From the NCBI GenBank assembly GCA_963810815.1, contig CAWEPB010000010.1, positions 1 to 64,000 on the forward strand: DNA of 64,000 bases, read 5' to 3'. The position numbers and the translations under genes are program-made. This DNA is from CAVQWT01 sp963810815 (GTDB lineage: Bacteria > Pseudomonadota > Gammaproteobacteria > Burkholderiales > Casimicrobiaceae). The notes beneath the pieces are model-generated. The model was given only the letters and a program-made list of their open reading frames with translations, did no database searches and had not been told where the DNA came from. Shown piece after piece: positions 27,539 through 37,538 of the stretch (position 1 is its first letter; the number at the start of each line of letters is the position of its first letter).

Positions 27539-28327
27539 CTAGTGGGCGACGCCGAGGTAGGCGTCGATCACCGCCTTGTTGGCGCGGACCTCGTCGGGCG
27601 TGCCGTCGCCGATCTTCTTGCCGTAGTCCAGCACGACGACGCGGTCCGAGATGTCCATCACCACGCCCATGTCGTGCTCGATCAGCACGATCGTCGTGCC
27701 GTACTGCTCGTTGACGTCGAGGACGAAGCGGCACATGTCCTGCTTTTCCTCCACGTTCATCCCGGCCATCGGCTCGTCGAGCAGCAGCATCGACGGCTCC
27801 GCCGCCAGCGCCCGCGCCAGCTCGACCCGCTTCTGCAGACCGTACGGCAGGCGGCCGACGGGCGTCTTGCGCACGTGCTGGATCTCGAGGAAGTCGATCA
27901 CCTCCTCGACCTTCCTGCGGTTGGCGATCTCCTCGCGCCGCGCCGGCCCCACCCAGAGCGCCTGCGCCAGGATCGACGACTTCATCTTGAGGTTGCGGCC
28001 GGTCATGATGTTGTCGAGCACGGTCATGCCGCGGAACAGCGCGATGTTCTGGAACGTCCGCGCGATGCCGTGCCGGGCGGCCTCGTGCGTGTCCATGTCG
28101 CGCCGCTGCTGGCCGCGGAAGGTGATGACGCCCTGCTGCGGCCGGTACACGCCGTTGATGACGTTGAGCATCGAACTCTTGCCGGCGCCGTTGGGGCCGA
28201 TGATGGCGCGGATCTCGTGCTCGCGGACGTCGAAGCTGATGTCGGTCAGCGCCTTGACGCCGCCGAACGCCAGCGAGATCCGGTCGAGCTTGAGGATCGG
28301 CTCGCCGATCTTCTGCCGGAGGCTCAT
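27539..28327 (-). CDS. livG: ABC transporter ATPase LivG
   Basis: A 262-residue cytoplasmic ATPase with Walker A GPNGAGKSS, a Q-loop (GIARTFQNIALF), the signature LPYGLQKRVELARALA and Walker B MLLLDEPMAGMN, followed by the LivG-type EHDMGVVMDISDRVVVLDYG. ATG 28327 was chosen over an upstream ATG (28414), because homology begins at MSLRQKIGEPIL and the extra residues overlap the preceding ligase gene. It begins four bases after the acyl-CoA synthetase stop. Confidence 0.96.
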   Translation of the reverse strand: MSLRQKIGEPILKLDRISLAFGGVKALTDISFDVREHEIRAIIGPNGAGKSSMLNVINGVYRPQQGVITFRGQQRRDMDTHEAARHGIARTFQNIALFRGMTVLDNIMTGRNLKMKSSILAQALWVGPARREEIANRRKVEEVIDFLEIQHVRKTPVGRLPYGLQKRVELARALAAEPSMLLLDEPMAGMNVEEKQDMCRFVLDVNEQYGTTIVLIEHDMGVVMDISDRVVVLDYGKKIGDGTPDEVRANKAVIDAYLGVAH

Positions 28328-28331
28328 CGCG

Positions 28332-30281
<1,950 letters not shown>

Positions 30282-30367
30282 CCGGGTTCCTCCTCCATAA
30301 GGCGCCGGCGGACTCTTGGCGGCCGCGGTCCGGCGTCGGTGCTGCGCCCTCTGACGGGGCGAATGTG

Positions 30368-30376
30368 ATAATAGCA
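30368..30376 (-). promoter_or_regulatory. candidate extended -10 promoter of the acyl-CoA synthetase/liv operon
   Basis: On the minus strand the bases read TGCTATTAT: a TG dinucleotide, one base, then TATTAT (30373 to 30368). An extended -10 can work without a good -35, and none is seen. It lies about 87 bases before the GTG at 30281 and in the divergent spacer with the Crp/Fnr gene at 30421. Confidence 0.35.
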
Positions 30377-30420
30377 TCGCCCGCCCGGATGCCCCCGGGG
30401 GGCGGATATCGCCTCAGTCG

Positions 30421-31176
30421 ATGACCACGCAGCGTAGCGCCCCCCGCCCGGCCAAGCTGTCGCCCGCGCGACAATCGGCCGCTTCGATCGTCGCGCCGGC
30501 CGTGCCGGCGCTGGCCGACGCCCTGGGGTCGAGCCTCTGGGCGCGGGCGATGCCGGCGCCGGCGCGGGTCCGGCTGGCGGCCGAGATCGCCGAGCGGCAG
30601 GTGCCGGCCGGCGGTTACGTCGTCCGCAAGGGGGCGCCGGTCGAAGCGTGGATCGGGGTCGTCGACGGCCTGGTCAAGATCGCCACCGAGACCCGCGGCG
30701 GCAAGACGATCTCCTTCGCCGGCATCCCGACCGGCGCCTGGTTCGGCGAAGGCTCGGTGCTCAAGGACACGACCTGGCGCTACGACGCCATCGCGCTGCG
30801 CCCGTCGCGGATCGCCTTCATGCCCCGGGCGACGTTCCTGCGGCTGCTGGATACCGACCTCGCGTTCAACCGCTTCCTGATCGAGCAGTTGAACGAGCGC
30901 CTCGCCCAGTTCATCGGCCAGGTCGAGCACGACCGGCTGCTGCCGCCGCAGGCGCGCGTCGCGCGCTGCCTCGCGGCGCTGGCCAACCCGCGGCTGATTC
31001 CCGTGGTCGGCGCGAGCTTCGCGATCTCGCAGGAGGAGATCGGCTACCTCTGCGGCCTCGCCCGGCAGACGGTCAACCGCGCGCTGAAGCGGCTGGAGGA
31101 CGCCCGGCTGCTGCGCGTCGAGTACGGCCGCGTCCACATCCTGGATCTCGACGGTCTGCGACGGTTCGAGGGCTGA
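30421..31176 (+). CDS. Crp/Fnr-family transcription regulator
   Basis: A 251-residue regulator with a cNMP-type beta-barrel in the first two-thirds (AGGYVVRKGAPVEAWIGVVDGLVKI, GIPTGAWFGEGSVLKD) and a C-terminal winged helix (ISQEEIGYLCGLARQTVNRALKRLEDARLL). The barrel lacks the usual Arg-Ser phosphate-binding loop (RYDAIALRPSR instead), so the ligand may not be cAMP. The first ~35 residues are a disordered Ala/Pro/Arg-rich tail. It diverges from the acyl-CoA synthetase/liv operon and is a candidate regulator of it. It ends before a long hairpin shared with the convergent enoyl-CoA hydratase. Confidence 0.88.
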   Translation: MTTQRSAPRPAKLSPARQSAASIVAPAVPALADALGSSLWARAMPAPARVRLAAEIAERQVPAGGYVVRKGAPVEAWIGVVDGLVKIATETRGGKTISFAGIPTGAWFGEGSVLKDTTWRYDAIALRPSRIAFMPRATFLRLLDTDLAFNRFLIEQLNERLAQFIGQVEHDRLLPPQARVARCLAALANPRLIPVVGASFAISQEEIGYLCGLARQTVNRALKRLEDARLLRVEYGRVHILDLDGLRRFEG

Positions 31177-31199
31177 ACCACCGCGGCGGCGAACACGGA

Positions 31200-31272
31200 G
31201 CCCGCGCGGCCGGCGCCCGTCGCGAAGCGACTGAACACCCGGAGCGCCGCGGCGGGCGCCGGCCGCGCGGGC
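31200..31272. terminator. long perfect inverted repeat between convergent genes
   Basis: A 20-base arm (31200-31219, GCCCGCGCGGCCGGCGCCCG) is exactly complementary to 31253-31272, with a 33-base loop. It lies between the stop of the Crp/Fnr gene (31176) and the stop of the convergent enoyl-CoA hydratase (31294). A bidirectional transcription barrier is the likely role, although neither side has a T-run, so intrinsic termination is not assured. Confidence 0.6.
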
Positions 31273-31293
31273 GGGCGGACCGTCTAAGGCAGT

Positions 31294-32079
31294 TCAGCGC
31301 CCCGCGAAGTTCGGCGTCCGCTTGTCCAGGAACGCCGTCATCCCCTCGCGCTTGTCGTCGCTGGCGCAGAGCAGGCCGAACACGTCGGCCTCCATCGCGT
31401 TGGCGTTGGCGAGGTCGAGGTCCTGTCCGCGCTGGATCAGGTGCTTGGTCATCTTGACCGCCACCGGGCCCTTCGACGTCACCATCCGCGCGAGCTCCAG
31501 CCCCTTCTGCGCGAGCTCCGACGGCGGGACGACGTGGTTGGCGAGGCCGATGCGCAGCGCCTCGTCGGCCTTGACCATGCGGCCGGTCGTGCACAGCTCC
31601 AGCGCCATGCCCTTGCCGACCAGCCGCGACAGCCGCTGCGTGCCGCCGAAGCCGGGGCAGATGCCGAGGTTGACCTCCGGCTGGCCGAACACCGCCTTGT
31701 CCGACGCGACGATCCAGTCGCAGGCCAGCGCCAGCTCGCAGCCGCCGCCCAGCGCGTAGCCGTTGACCAGTGCGATCACGGGAAAGGGCGCCAATTCGAG
31801 CGCGCGCAGCGTCGCGTGGCCCTTCAGCGCGAACTCGCGGCCCTCGATCGCCGTCATGTCGCGCATCGCCGCGATGTCGGCGCCGGCGACGAAGGCCTTG
31901 TCCCCCGCGCCGGTGATCATCAGCACCCGGGCGTCGCCCTCGGCGTTGACGTGGACGAAGGCGCGCGCGAGCTCGTCCAGGACCTGGGGCGACAGCGCGT
32001 TCATCGCCTTGGGCCGGTTGATGGTGATGAGCCGGATGCCGGGTTCGAGGCGTTCGAGCAGGATGGTTTCGAATTTCAT
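31294..32079 (-). CDS. enoyl-CoA hydratase
   Basis: A 261-residue crotonase-fold enzyme that hydrates trans-2-enoyl-CoA in beta-oxidation and related pathways. The oxyanion-hole segments are visible (AFVAGADIAAMRD and NGYALGGGCELALACD). Both catalytic glutamates are expected at GGGCELA and in FGQPEVNLGICPGFGGTQRL. The length and C-terminus (FLDKRTPNFAGR) are typical of FadB1/Ech. ATG 32079 begins at the conserved MKFETILLE; an upstream ATG would add a short leader. It lies about 160 bases after the dehydrogenase pseudogene on the same strand. Confidence 0.93.
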   Translation of the reverse strand: MKFETILLERLEPGIRLITINRPKAMNALSPQVLDELARAFVHVNAEGDARVLMITGAGDKAFVAGADIAAMRDMTAIEGREFALKGHATLRALELAPFPVIALVNGYALGGGCELALACDWIVASDKAVFGQPEVNLGICPGFGGTQRLSRLVGKGMALELCTTGRMVKADEALRIGLANHVVPPSELAQKGLELARMVTSKGPVAVKMTKHLIQRGQDLDLANANAMEADVFGLLCASDDKREGMTAFLDKRTPNFAGR

Positions 32080-32240
32080 GGCGGGGTCCAGTGACGGGAG
32101 GGGAAACCGAACAGCCATTGATTATGCAACGCGAAGGGCCGGCAGCGCACGGCGGCGGTGTCCGCGACGCCTGGGTCGGGCCGCCTGGATCGGGCCGCCA
32201 TGGCCGGCCCCGCCGGCGGGGCGCCGGCGATGGCGCGTCG

Positions 32241-33258
32241 TCAGCGCGCCCTGCCCGCGGCGGGCGGGGTCGCCGACGCGTCGGCGGGAGCAGTCCCGGA
32301 CGGGTCGGCCGGCGCGGTCCCGCTCGCGTCGGCGGTCGCCCGCTCGATGGCGTCGGCGAGTTCGCGCCAGCCCGCCGCATCGCGATCGACCGCGGCGAAC
32401 GCCCCGCCCTCGGCGAGGTCGGCGACGAAGGCGTGGCGCTCGGCGATCGCCGCGGCCATCACCGGCTCGAGGCCCGCCTCGCGGACCGTCGCGGCGGCCT
32501 CGCGCATCTCCTCGGCGCGCCGCCTTCCGTGCTGCGCGACCCGGCGGAAGAAGTAGCTGCCGTTGCGTTCCCAGTCGAGGCCGGGGAAGGTCTCCGCGAG
32601 CGACGCGAGCACCTCGCGCTCGACGCCGTAGCGGCGCGCCGTCGCGAAGCTCTCGATCACGATGCCCTCGAGTCCCTTGACGATGACGCTGCGACACATC
32701 TTGATCGCCGACGCCGTGCCCAGCGTCTGCGCGGCAATCTCGCCGCGGAAGCCCAGGGCGGCGAGCAGCGGCGCCACGGCCGCCGCGTGCGGTCCGCCCC
32801 AGAGCACCGGCACGCCGATCCCGTGCGGCGGGACCGACGTCATCACCGCCGCCTCGACGTAGCGGCCGCCGGCAGCGTCGACGATGCCGGCGCAGCCGAT
32901 CTTGGTCCGCGGCGACGCCGAGTTGAAATCGACGAACGGCGTGCCCGTCCGCAGGCCCCGCGCGGCGGCGGTGGCCGCCGCCAGCGTCTGGTCGGCGGTG
33001 ACCGCGCAAAGGACGACGATCGGCGTCGCGCACCGCGGCGGGCGAATCGGTCGCGGGCGCCACGCCGTCGGCGCGCGCGCGGGCGAGCACCGCCTCGCGC
33101 CGCGCCGGATCGTCGAACAGCCGGTCGTAGGTCGTCAGCGCCGCCACCCCGCGTTCGCGCAGCGCGCGGGCGAAGATGCCGCCGACCTCGCCGTAGCCGA
33201 TCAGCGCGATCCGCAGCGCGCGTACGTCGACCGCAGGAATCGGCGCGCCGGCGCTCAT
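32241..33258 (-). pseudogene. frameshifted NAD(P)-dependent dehydrogenase (6PGDH/HIBADH-like, DUF1932)
   Basis: Two halves in different phases make one recognisable enzyme. From ATG 33258 the N-terminal Rossmann half reads ALRIALIGYGEVGGIFARAL and continues to AVRDAD near 33020. The phase then changes; the next phase gives IVVLCAVTADQTLAAATAAA, FVDFNSASPRTK and then the DUF1932 C-terminal domain (ALGFRGEIAAQTLGTASAIK) to 32241. At 33011-33027 (minus strand GACGCCGATCGTCGTCC) loss of two bases, from GATATC or GACATC to GATC, would explain the break. Relatives are beta-hydroxyacid dehydrogenases. It is the last gene of the dioxygenase operon, with ATGA overlap to the gene before it. It is either truly inactive or a sequencing error. 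Confidence 0.75.
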
Positions 33259-34295
33259 TCCGGACGCATCCGCGCCTGCTCGATCACCGGGCGCCACCGG
33301 GCGATTTCGCGGGCGATCAGCGCGCCGAAGACTTCGGGCGTCGACGGCACGGGCTCGGCGCCTTCGCTGTCGAGCCGCGCCTTCATCGCGGGGGTGCCGA
33401 GCGCGCGGTTGACCTCGGTGTTCAGCAGCGCGATCACCTCGGGCGGCGTGCGGGCCGGCGCGACGATGCCGTACCACTGGACCGCCTCGAAGTCCGGCAC
33501 GCCGCTGGACGCGATCGTCGGCAGGTCGGGCAGCAGTTCCACCGGCCGCAACGTGGACACACCGAGCGCGCGCAGCCGCCCCGCCTTGACCTGCGGCATC
33601 AGCGCCGGCGCGCCGGTCATCGTCATCTCCACCTGGCCGCCGATGACGTCGGTCACCGCCGGCCCGGTGCCGCGGTAGGGAATGTGGATGATGTCCGTCT
33701 GCGTGCGCAGCTTGAAGTACTCCATCGCCAGGTGGGCGGCGCTGCCGTTGCCGCCGGACGCGTAGCGCAGCGCGCCGGGCTTCGCCCGCGCCAGCGCGAT
33801 CAGCTCCTGCACGCTGTGTGCCGCGACCTGCGGATTGACGACCAGCACGTTGGGCACGCGGGCGATCCAGGCCACCGGCGCGAAACTCGTCACCGGGTCG
33901 TAGGGCAGCTGCGGGTACAGCGAAGGATTGATCGCCAGCGTGCCGATGTGCCCCATCAGCAGCGTGTAGCCGTCGGGCGCGGCGCGGGCCACCTCGGCCG
34001 CACCGATCGACCCGCCCGCGCCGGCGCGGTTGTCGATGACCACCGGCTGCCCGAGCGCCTCCTGCAGCTTCTGCCCGATCGCGCGGCCGAGGATGTCGGT
34101 CGAGCCGCCGGGGGTGAACGGCACCACCAGGCGGATCGGCTTCGACGGCCACGCCGCCGCGCGTGCCGGACCCGCCGCGATGGCGAGCAGCGCCGCCGCG
34201 TGCGCCAGCGCCCGGCGGCGCGCCGGCGAGTGGGGGCCGGCATCGCGCGCCGGCGCGTCCGGGTGCAGCGCCCCGGGTGGATCGAGATGAATCAT
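33255..34295 (-). CDS. Bug/TctC-family periplasmic receptor
   Basis: A 346-residue tripartite-tricarboxylate-transporter-type binding protein. After a signal region (ALAHAAALLAIAAGPARAAA) the mature protein begins WPSKPIRLVVPFTPGGSTDILGR, the family hallmark, followed by VVIDNRAGAGGSIGAAEVA and YASGGNGSAAHLAMEYFK. Bug proteins bind carboxylates or aromatic acids and often work without dedicated TctAB membrane partners nearby, as here. Start and stop overlap both neighbours as ATGA, so it is translationally coupled to the dioxygenase upstream. The ligand is probably a substrate or product of that pathway; this is inference. Confidence 0.93.
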   Translation of the reverse strand: MIHLDPPGALHPDAPARDAGPHSPARRRALAHAAALLAIAAGPARAAAWPSKPIRLVVPFTPGGSTDILGRAIGQKLQEALGQPVVIDNRAGAGGSIGAAEVARAAPDGYTLLMGHIGTLAINPSLYPQLPYDPVTSFAPVAWIARVPNVLVVNPQVAAHSVQELIALARAKPGALRYASGGNGSAAHLAMEYFKLRTQTDIIHIPYRGTGPAVTDVIGGQVEMTMTGAPALMPQVKAGRLRALGVSTLRPVELLPDLPTIASSGVPDFEAVQWYGIVAPARTPPEVIALLNTEVNRALGTPAMKARLDSEGAEPVPSTPEVFGALIAREIARWRPVIEQARMRPE

Positions 34296-35593
34296 GGATG
34301 GCGCCCCCCCGCCGCCTTGTCCCAGGCCAGGTCGCCGGCGTCCTTGCCCGCGACCGAGTACAGCACCGCCGCGTTGCGCGTCTGCTGGAACGCCTCGAGG
34401 GTCTCGCCCCGCATCGCCGCGTAGATGTGCAGGTTCGACGTGCCGACGACGGCGCCCAGCTTTTCCAGCATGAAGAAGATCACGCCGTAGTGGATCATGC
34501 CACGCCAGTCGCGACGGCGGACGAGGTCGCGCTCCTCGGCGGTGAGCGCGGCCTCCTCGAACAGCGCCTCCGGCTCGGCGAGGAAGCGCGCGCGGTACGC
34601 GGGCTCGATCAGCCGGTGCAGGAACCGGTTGATCCGGTAGGCCCTGACGCTGGTCGCCAGCGTGAACGGGTAGGTGCCGGTCAGCGCCTCGGCGCCGGCG
34701 AGCTGGTGCGCGATGTGCTCGCGCTGGCTTTCGGCCTCGTCGTACGGCGCCGGTCCCGCGTCGTTCTCGTAGATCGCCGTCGCGATCCCGGCCATCGACG
34801 GCAGGTAGTAGGTCCGGTGCAGGCAGCGCACGCGCGCCGCCATCGCGCCGCGCATCACCAGCCACATGATCACCTCGGCGCCCTCGAGACCGCCGAGCGT
34901 CGCGTACTGCGCGTGGGTCATCGCGGCCAGCCGCTCGGGGTCGCGCTCCAGCAGGTCCAGGAACTGGTGGTCCCACGGCGTGTTGTTGAAGCCGGCGCGC
35001 TCGCCGTGCACCTGGTGCGACAACCCGCCCGTGGCGACGATCGCCACGGCCAGGTCCTCCGGGTAGCTCTCGATCGCGCGCCGCAGCGCCTGCCCGAGTT
35101 TCCAGCAGCGGCGCGCCGTGGGGATCGGGAACTGCAGCACGCCGACCTGCAGCGGGACGACCGCCGCCGGCCACGCCGGTTCGTGCGGCGCCAGCATCGA
35201 CAGCGGCGAGAAGACGCCGTGGTCGAGCGGGCGGTCCTGGAAGAACGAGAGGTCGAACTCGTCGGCCATCAGCGACGCGCCGATGTGCTGCGCGAGCGCG
35301 GGGTGGCCGCGGACCGGCGGCAGCGCGCGGGCGCCGCCTCCCTCGTCGGCCACGGGCCAGGACTCGCCGATGCCGAGGGCGAACGCCGAGTAGTGATCGA
35401 AGAAGAACGACGTGACGTGGTCGTTGTAGATCACGAACAGCACGTCCGGCTTCTTCTCGGCGAGCCAGGCGCGGATCGGCGCGAAGGCCTCGAAGATCGG
35501 CGCCCAGACCGGATCGTCCTGCTTGTTCTTGTCGTAGGCGAAGCCGATGGTGGGGGTGTGCGAGCAGGCGATCGCACCGACGATTCGCGCCAT
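34292..35593 (-). CDS. class III extradiol dioxygenase, gallate dioxygenase-like (fused LigB-LigA type)
   Basis: A 433-residue cytosolic Fe(II) enzyme that would open a dihydroxylated or trihydroxylated aromatic ring. The N-terminal ~280 residues are LigB-like with predicted iron ligands His12 (CSHTPTIG), His59 (YNDHVTS) and Glu240 (GLEGAEVIMW), the spacing of DesB/GalA. The C-terminal ~120 residues are LigA-like (RINRFLHRLIEPAYRARFL, WRGMIHYGVIFFMLEKLG). A single chain joining both subunits is typical of gallate dioxygenase, giving 4-oxalomesaconate from gallate; protocatechuate is possible. It sits in a TRAP-transporter operon. No hydratase, tautomerase or aldolase of the route is in the window. 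Confidence 0.85.
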   Translation of the reverse strand: MARIVGAIACSHTPTIGFAYDKNKQDDPVWAPIFEAFAPIRAWLAEKKPDVLFVIYNDHVTSFFFDHYSAFALGIGESWPVADEGGGARALPPVRGHPALAQHIGASLMADEFDLSFFQDRPLDHGVFSPLSMLAPHEPAWPAAVVPLQVGVLQFPIPTARRCWKLGQALRRAIESYPEDLAVAIVATGGLSHQVHGERAGFNNTPWDHQFLDLLERDPERLAAMTHAQYATLGGLEGAEVIMWLVMRGAMAARVRCLHRTYYLPSMAGIATAIYENDAGPAPYDEAESQREHIAHQLAGAEALTGTYPFTLATSVRAYRINRFLHRLIEPAYRARFLAEPEALFEEAALTAEERDLVRRRDWRGMIHYGVIFFMLEKLGAVVGTSNLHIYAAMRGETLEAFQQTRNAAVLYSVAGKDAGDLAWDKAAGGRHP

Positions 35594-35636
35594 GTTCCGA
35601 TGCCTCGATGAGCCCGGATCGTCCGGTCCGCGCCGA

Positions 35637-36965
35637 TTATCCGGCGCCGCGGACGAGCCAGAGCGAGATGACGGGGAAGGCCAGCAGCAGCGAGATGCGC
35701 AGGAAGTCGGACGCGAGGAACGGCATCACGCCCTTGAAGGTCTCGACCAGCGGGACGTCCTTCGCCAGCCGGTTGATGATGTAGACGTTCATCCCGACCG
35801 GCGGATGCACGAGCCCGATCTCGACGACCATCAGCGCCAGGATGCCGAACCAGATGGACTTGTCGGTGGCGGTGAGGCCGTGGAAGTCGAGCGCCATCAC
35901 CATCGGGTAGAAGATCGGGATCGTCAGCAGGATCATCGCCAGCGAGTCCATCACGCAGCCCAGCAGGACGTAGATCAGCAGGATCGCGATGATCACCAGC
36001 ATCGGCGACAGGCCGCTCTGCTTGACCCAGGCCGCCAGCTCGACCGGCATCTGCGACAGCGCGAGCGCGCTGTTCAGCATGTCGGCGCCCAGCAGCACCA
36101 GGAAGATCATCGCCGTCGCCTGCGCGGTGCCGAGCGCGCTGGCAATGAGACCCGGCAGCCGCATGCCGCCGCGCAGCACCGCGAGCAGGCCGCAGGCGGC
36201 GGCGCCGATCGCCGCCGCTTCGGTCGGATTGGCCCAGCCGCCGTAGATGCCGACGATGACGACCAGGAACACCAGCAGCACCGGCGTCACCTCGGCCAGC
36301 GCGGTCAGGCGCTCGGGCCACGGGGTGACGGGGCCCGCGGGCCCCATCGCGGGCCGGTACGCCACCATCAGCCGGATCACCAGCATGTAGCCGACCATCG
36401 CGATCAGGCCGGGAACGACGGCGGCGACGAAGAGCTTGCCGATCGACTCCTGCGTCAGGATCGCGTAGATGACCAGCGGCACCGACGGCGGGATCATGAT
36501 GCCCAGCGTGCCGCCTGCGGCCAGCGCGCCCGTCGCCAGGCTGCCGGCGTAGCCCGCGCGCTTGAGCTCGGGCAGCGTCACCTGGCCCATCGTCGCGGCC
36601 GTCGCGAGCGAGCTGCCGCAGATCGCGCCGAAGCCCGCGCAGGCGCCGACCGCGGCCATCGCGATGCCGCCCTTCCAGTGCCCCATGAACGCGCGCACGC
36701 AGCGGAACAGCGCGGCGGACAGCCCGCCGTGCGTCGCGAACTGCCCCATCAGCAGGAACATCGGGATGACGACGAGGTCGTAGTTCGACAACCGCGCGTA
36801 CGCGAGGTTCTTCAGCGAATTGAGCAGCAGCGTGGGCTCGCCGCCGGTCAGGTAAACGTAGGCCGACGCGCCCATCGCGAACATCGCGATGCCGATGGGC
36901 ACGCGCAGCGACAGCAGCACCAGCAGCAGCGCGAACACGGTCAGGCCGACCGCGGTGCCGCTCAT
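35637..36965 (-). CDS. dctM: TRAP transporter large permease, DctM family
   Basis: A 442-residue inner-membrane protein with about 12-14 helices that uses an ion gradient to import a carboxylate delivered by DctP. Family segments include VFALLLVLLSLRVPIGIAMF, ACAGFGAICGSSLATAATMGQVTLPE and ALAAGGTLGIMIPPSVPLVIYAI. It overlaps dctQ by ATGA and precedes the dioxygenase gene by 43 bases, so the transported compound is probably an aromatic acid. That substrate is inferred only from position. Confidence 0.95.
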   Translation of the reverse strand: MSGTAVGLTVFALLLVLLSLRVPIGIAMFAMGASAYVYLTGGEPTLLLNSLKNLAYARLSNYDLVVIPMFLLMGQFATHGGLSAALFRCVRAFMGHWKGGIAMAAVGACAGFGAICGSSLATAATMGQVTLPELKRAGYAGSLATGALAAGGTLGIMIPPSVPLVIYAILTQESIGKLFVAAVVPGLIAMVGYMLVIRLMVAYRPAMGPAGPVTPWPERLTALAEVTPVLLVFLVVIVGIYGGWANPTEAAAIGAAACGLLAVLRGGMRLPGLIASALGTAQATAMIFLVLLGADMLNSALALSQMPVELAAWVKQSGLSPMLVIIAILLIYVLLGCVMDSLAMILLTIPIFYPMVMALDFHGLTATDKSIWFGILALMVVEIGLVHPPVGMNVYIINRLAKDVPLVETFKGVMPFLASDFLRISLLLAFPVISLWLVRGAG

Positions 36966-37531
36966 GCCTTCCCGCCGTCCGGCGAGGCTGCGCGGACTTC
37001 ACCGGCGACCAGCGCCGCGCCCATGTGCCGCGTCATCATGTAGAAGCCGGCCAGCCCCAGCAGCGCGAACCCGGGCACCATCAGCAGCGGTCCCCACCAT
37101 TGCGGCAGGCCGAGGATCATCGTCTCCTCCCCGGAGAGCCGGAGCGTGACGGTGGCGGCCGCCGTCCGCCACGCGAGCAGCGCGCCGAACACGCCGACCA
37201 GCATCGAGCCGGCGGCGTCGAGCCACTGGACGACCGCGGGCCGCAGGTTCTGCGTGAAGAAGTCCACCTTGACGTCGCCGCCGACGAGGTGGCAGTAAGC
37301 GAAGAACGTCGAGCTCGCCACCGCGGCGCAGATCTGCAGCAGCTCGACGTCCCCCGGCACCGGCGCGCTGAAGAGCTTGCGTCCGGTGATCGACACGATC
37401 GACATCGCGACCAGGGCGACGAACACCAGGCCGCCGGCGATGGCCATGACCTTGCTGGCGAGGAGCAGCACGCGGCCCAGCGGGCCGAAGGTCATCGCCG
37501 GCGCGGACAGCGGGTTGCCGTCGCCCTGCAT
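36962..37531 (-). CDS. dctQ: TRAP transporter small permease, DctQ family
   Basis: A 189-residue inner-membrane protein with four predicted helices (residues about 23-45, 60-80, 98-118 and 140-165) in the DctQ arrangement: ITGRKLFSAPVPGDVELLQI, FFAYCHLVGGDVKVDFFTQ. It supports the large permease. ATG 37531 lies seven bases after the dctP stop, and its own stop overlaps dctM as ATGA. Confidence 0.93.
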   Translation of the reverse strand: MQGDGNPLSAPAMTFGPLGRVLLLASKVMAIAGGLVFVALVAMSIVSITGRKLFSAPVPGDVELLQICAAVASSTFFAYCHLVGGDVKVDFFTQNLRPAVVQWLDAAGSMLVGVFGALLAWRTAAATVTLRLSGEETMILGLPQWWGPLLMVPGFALLGLAGFYMMTRHMGAALVAGEVRAASPDGGKA

Positions 37532-37538
37532 CGCGGCC

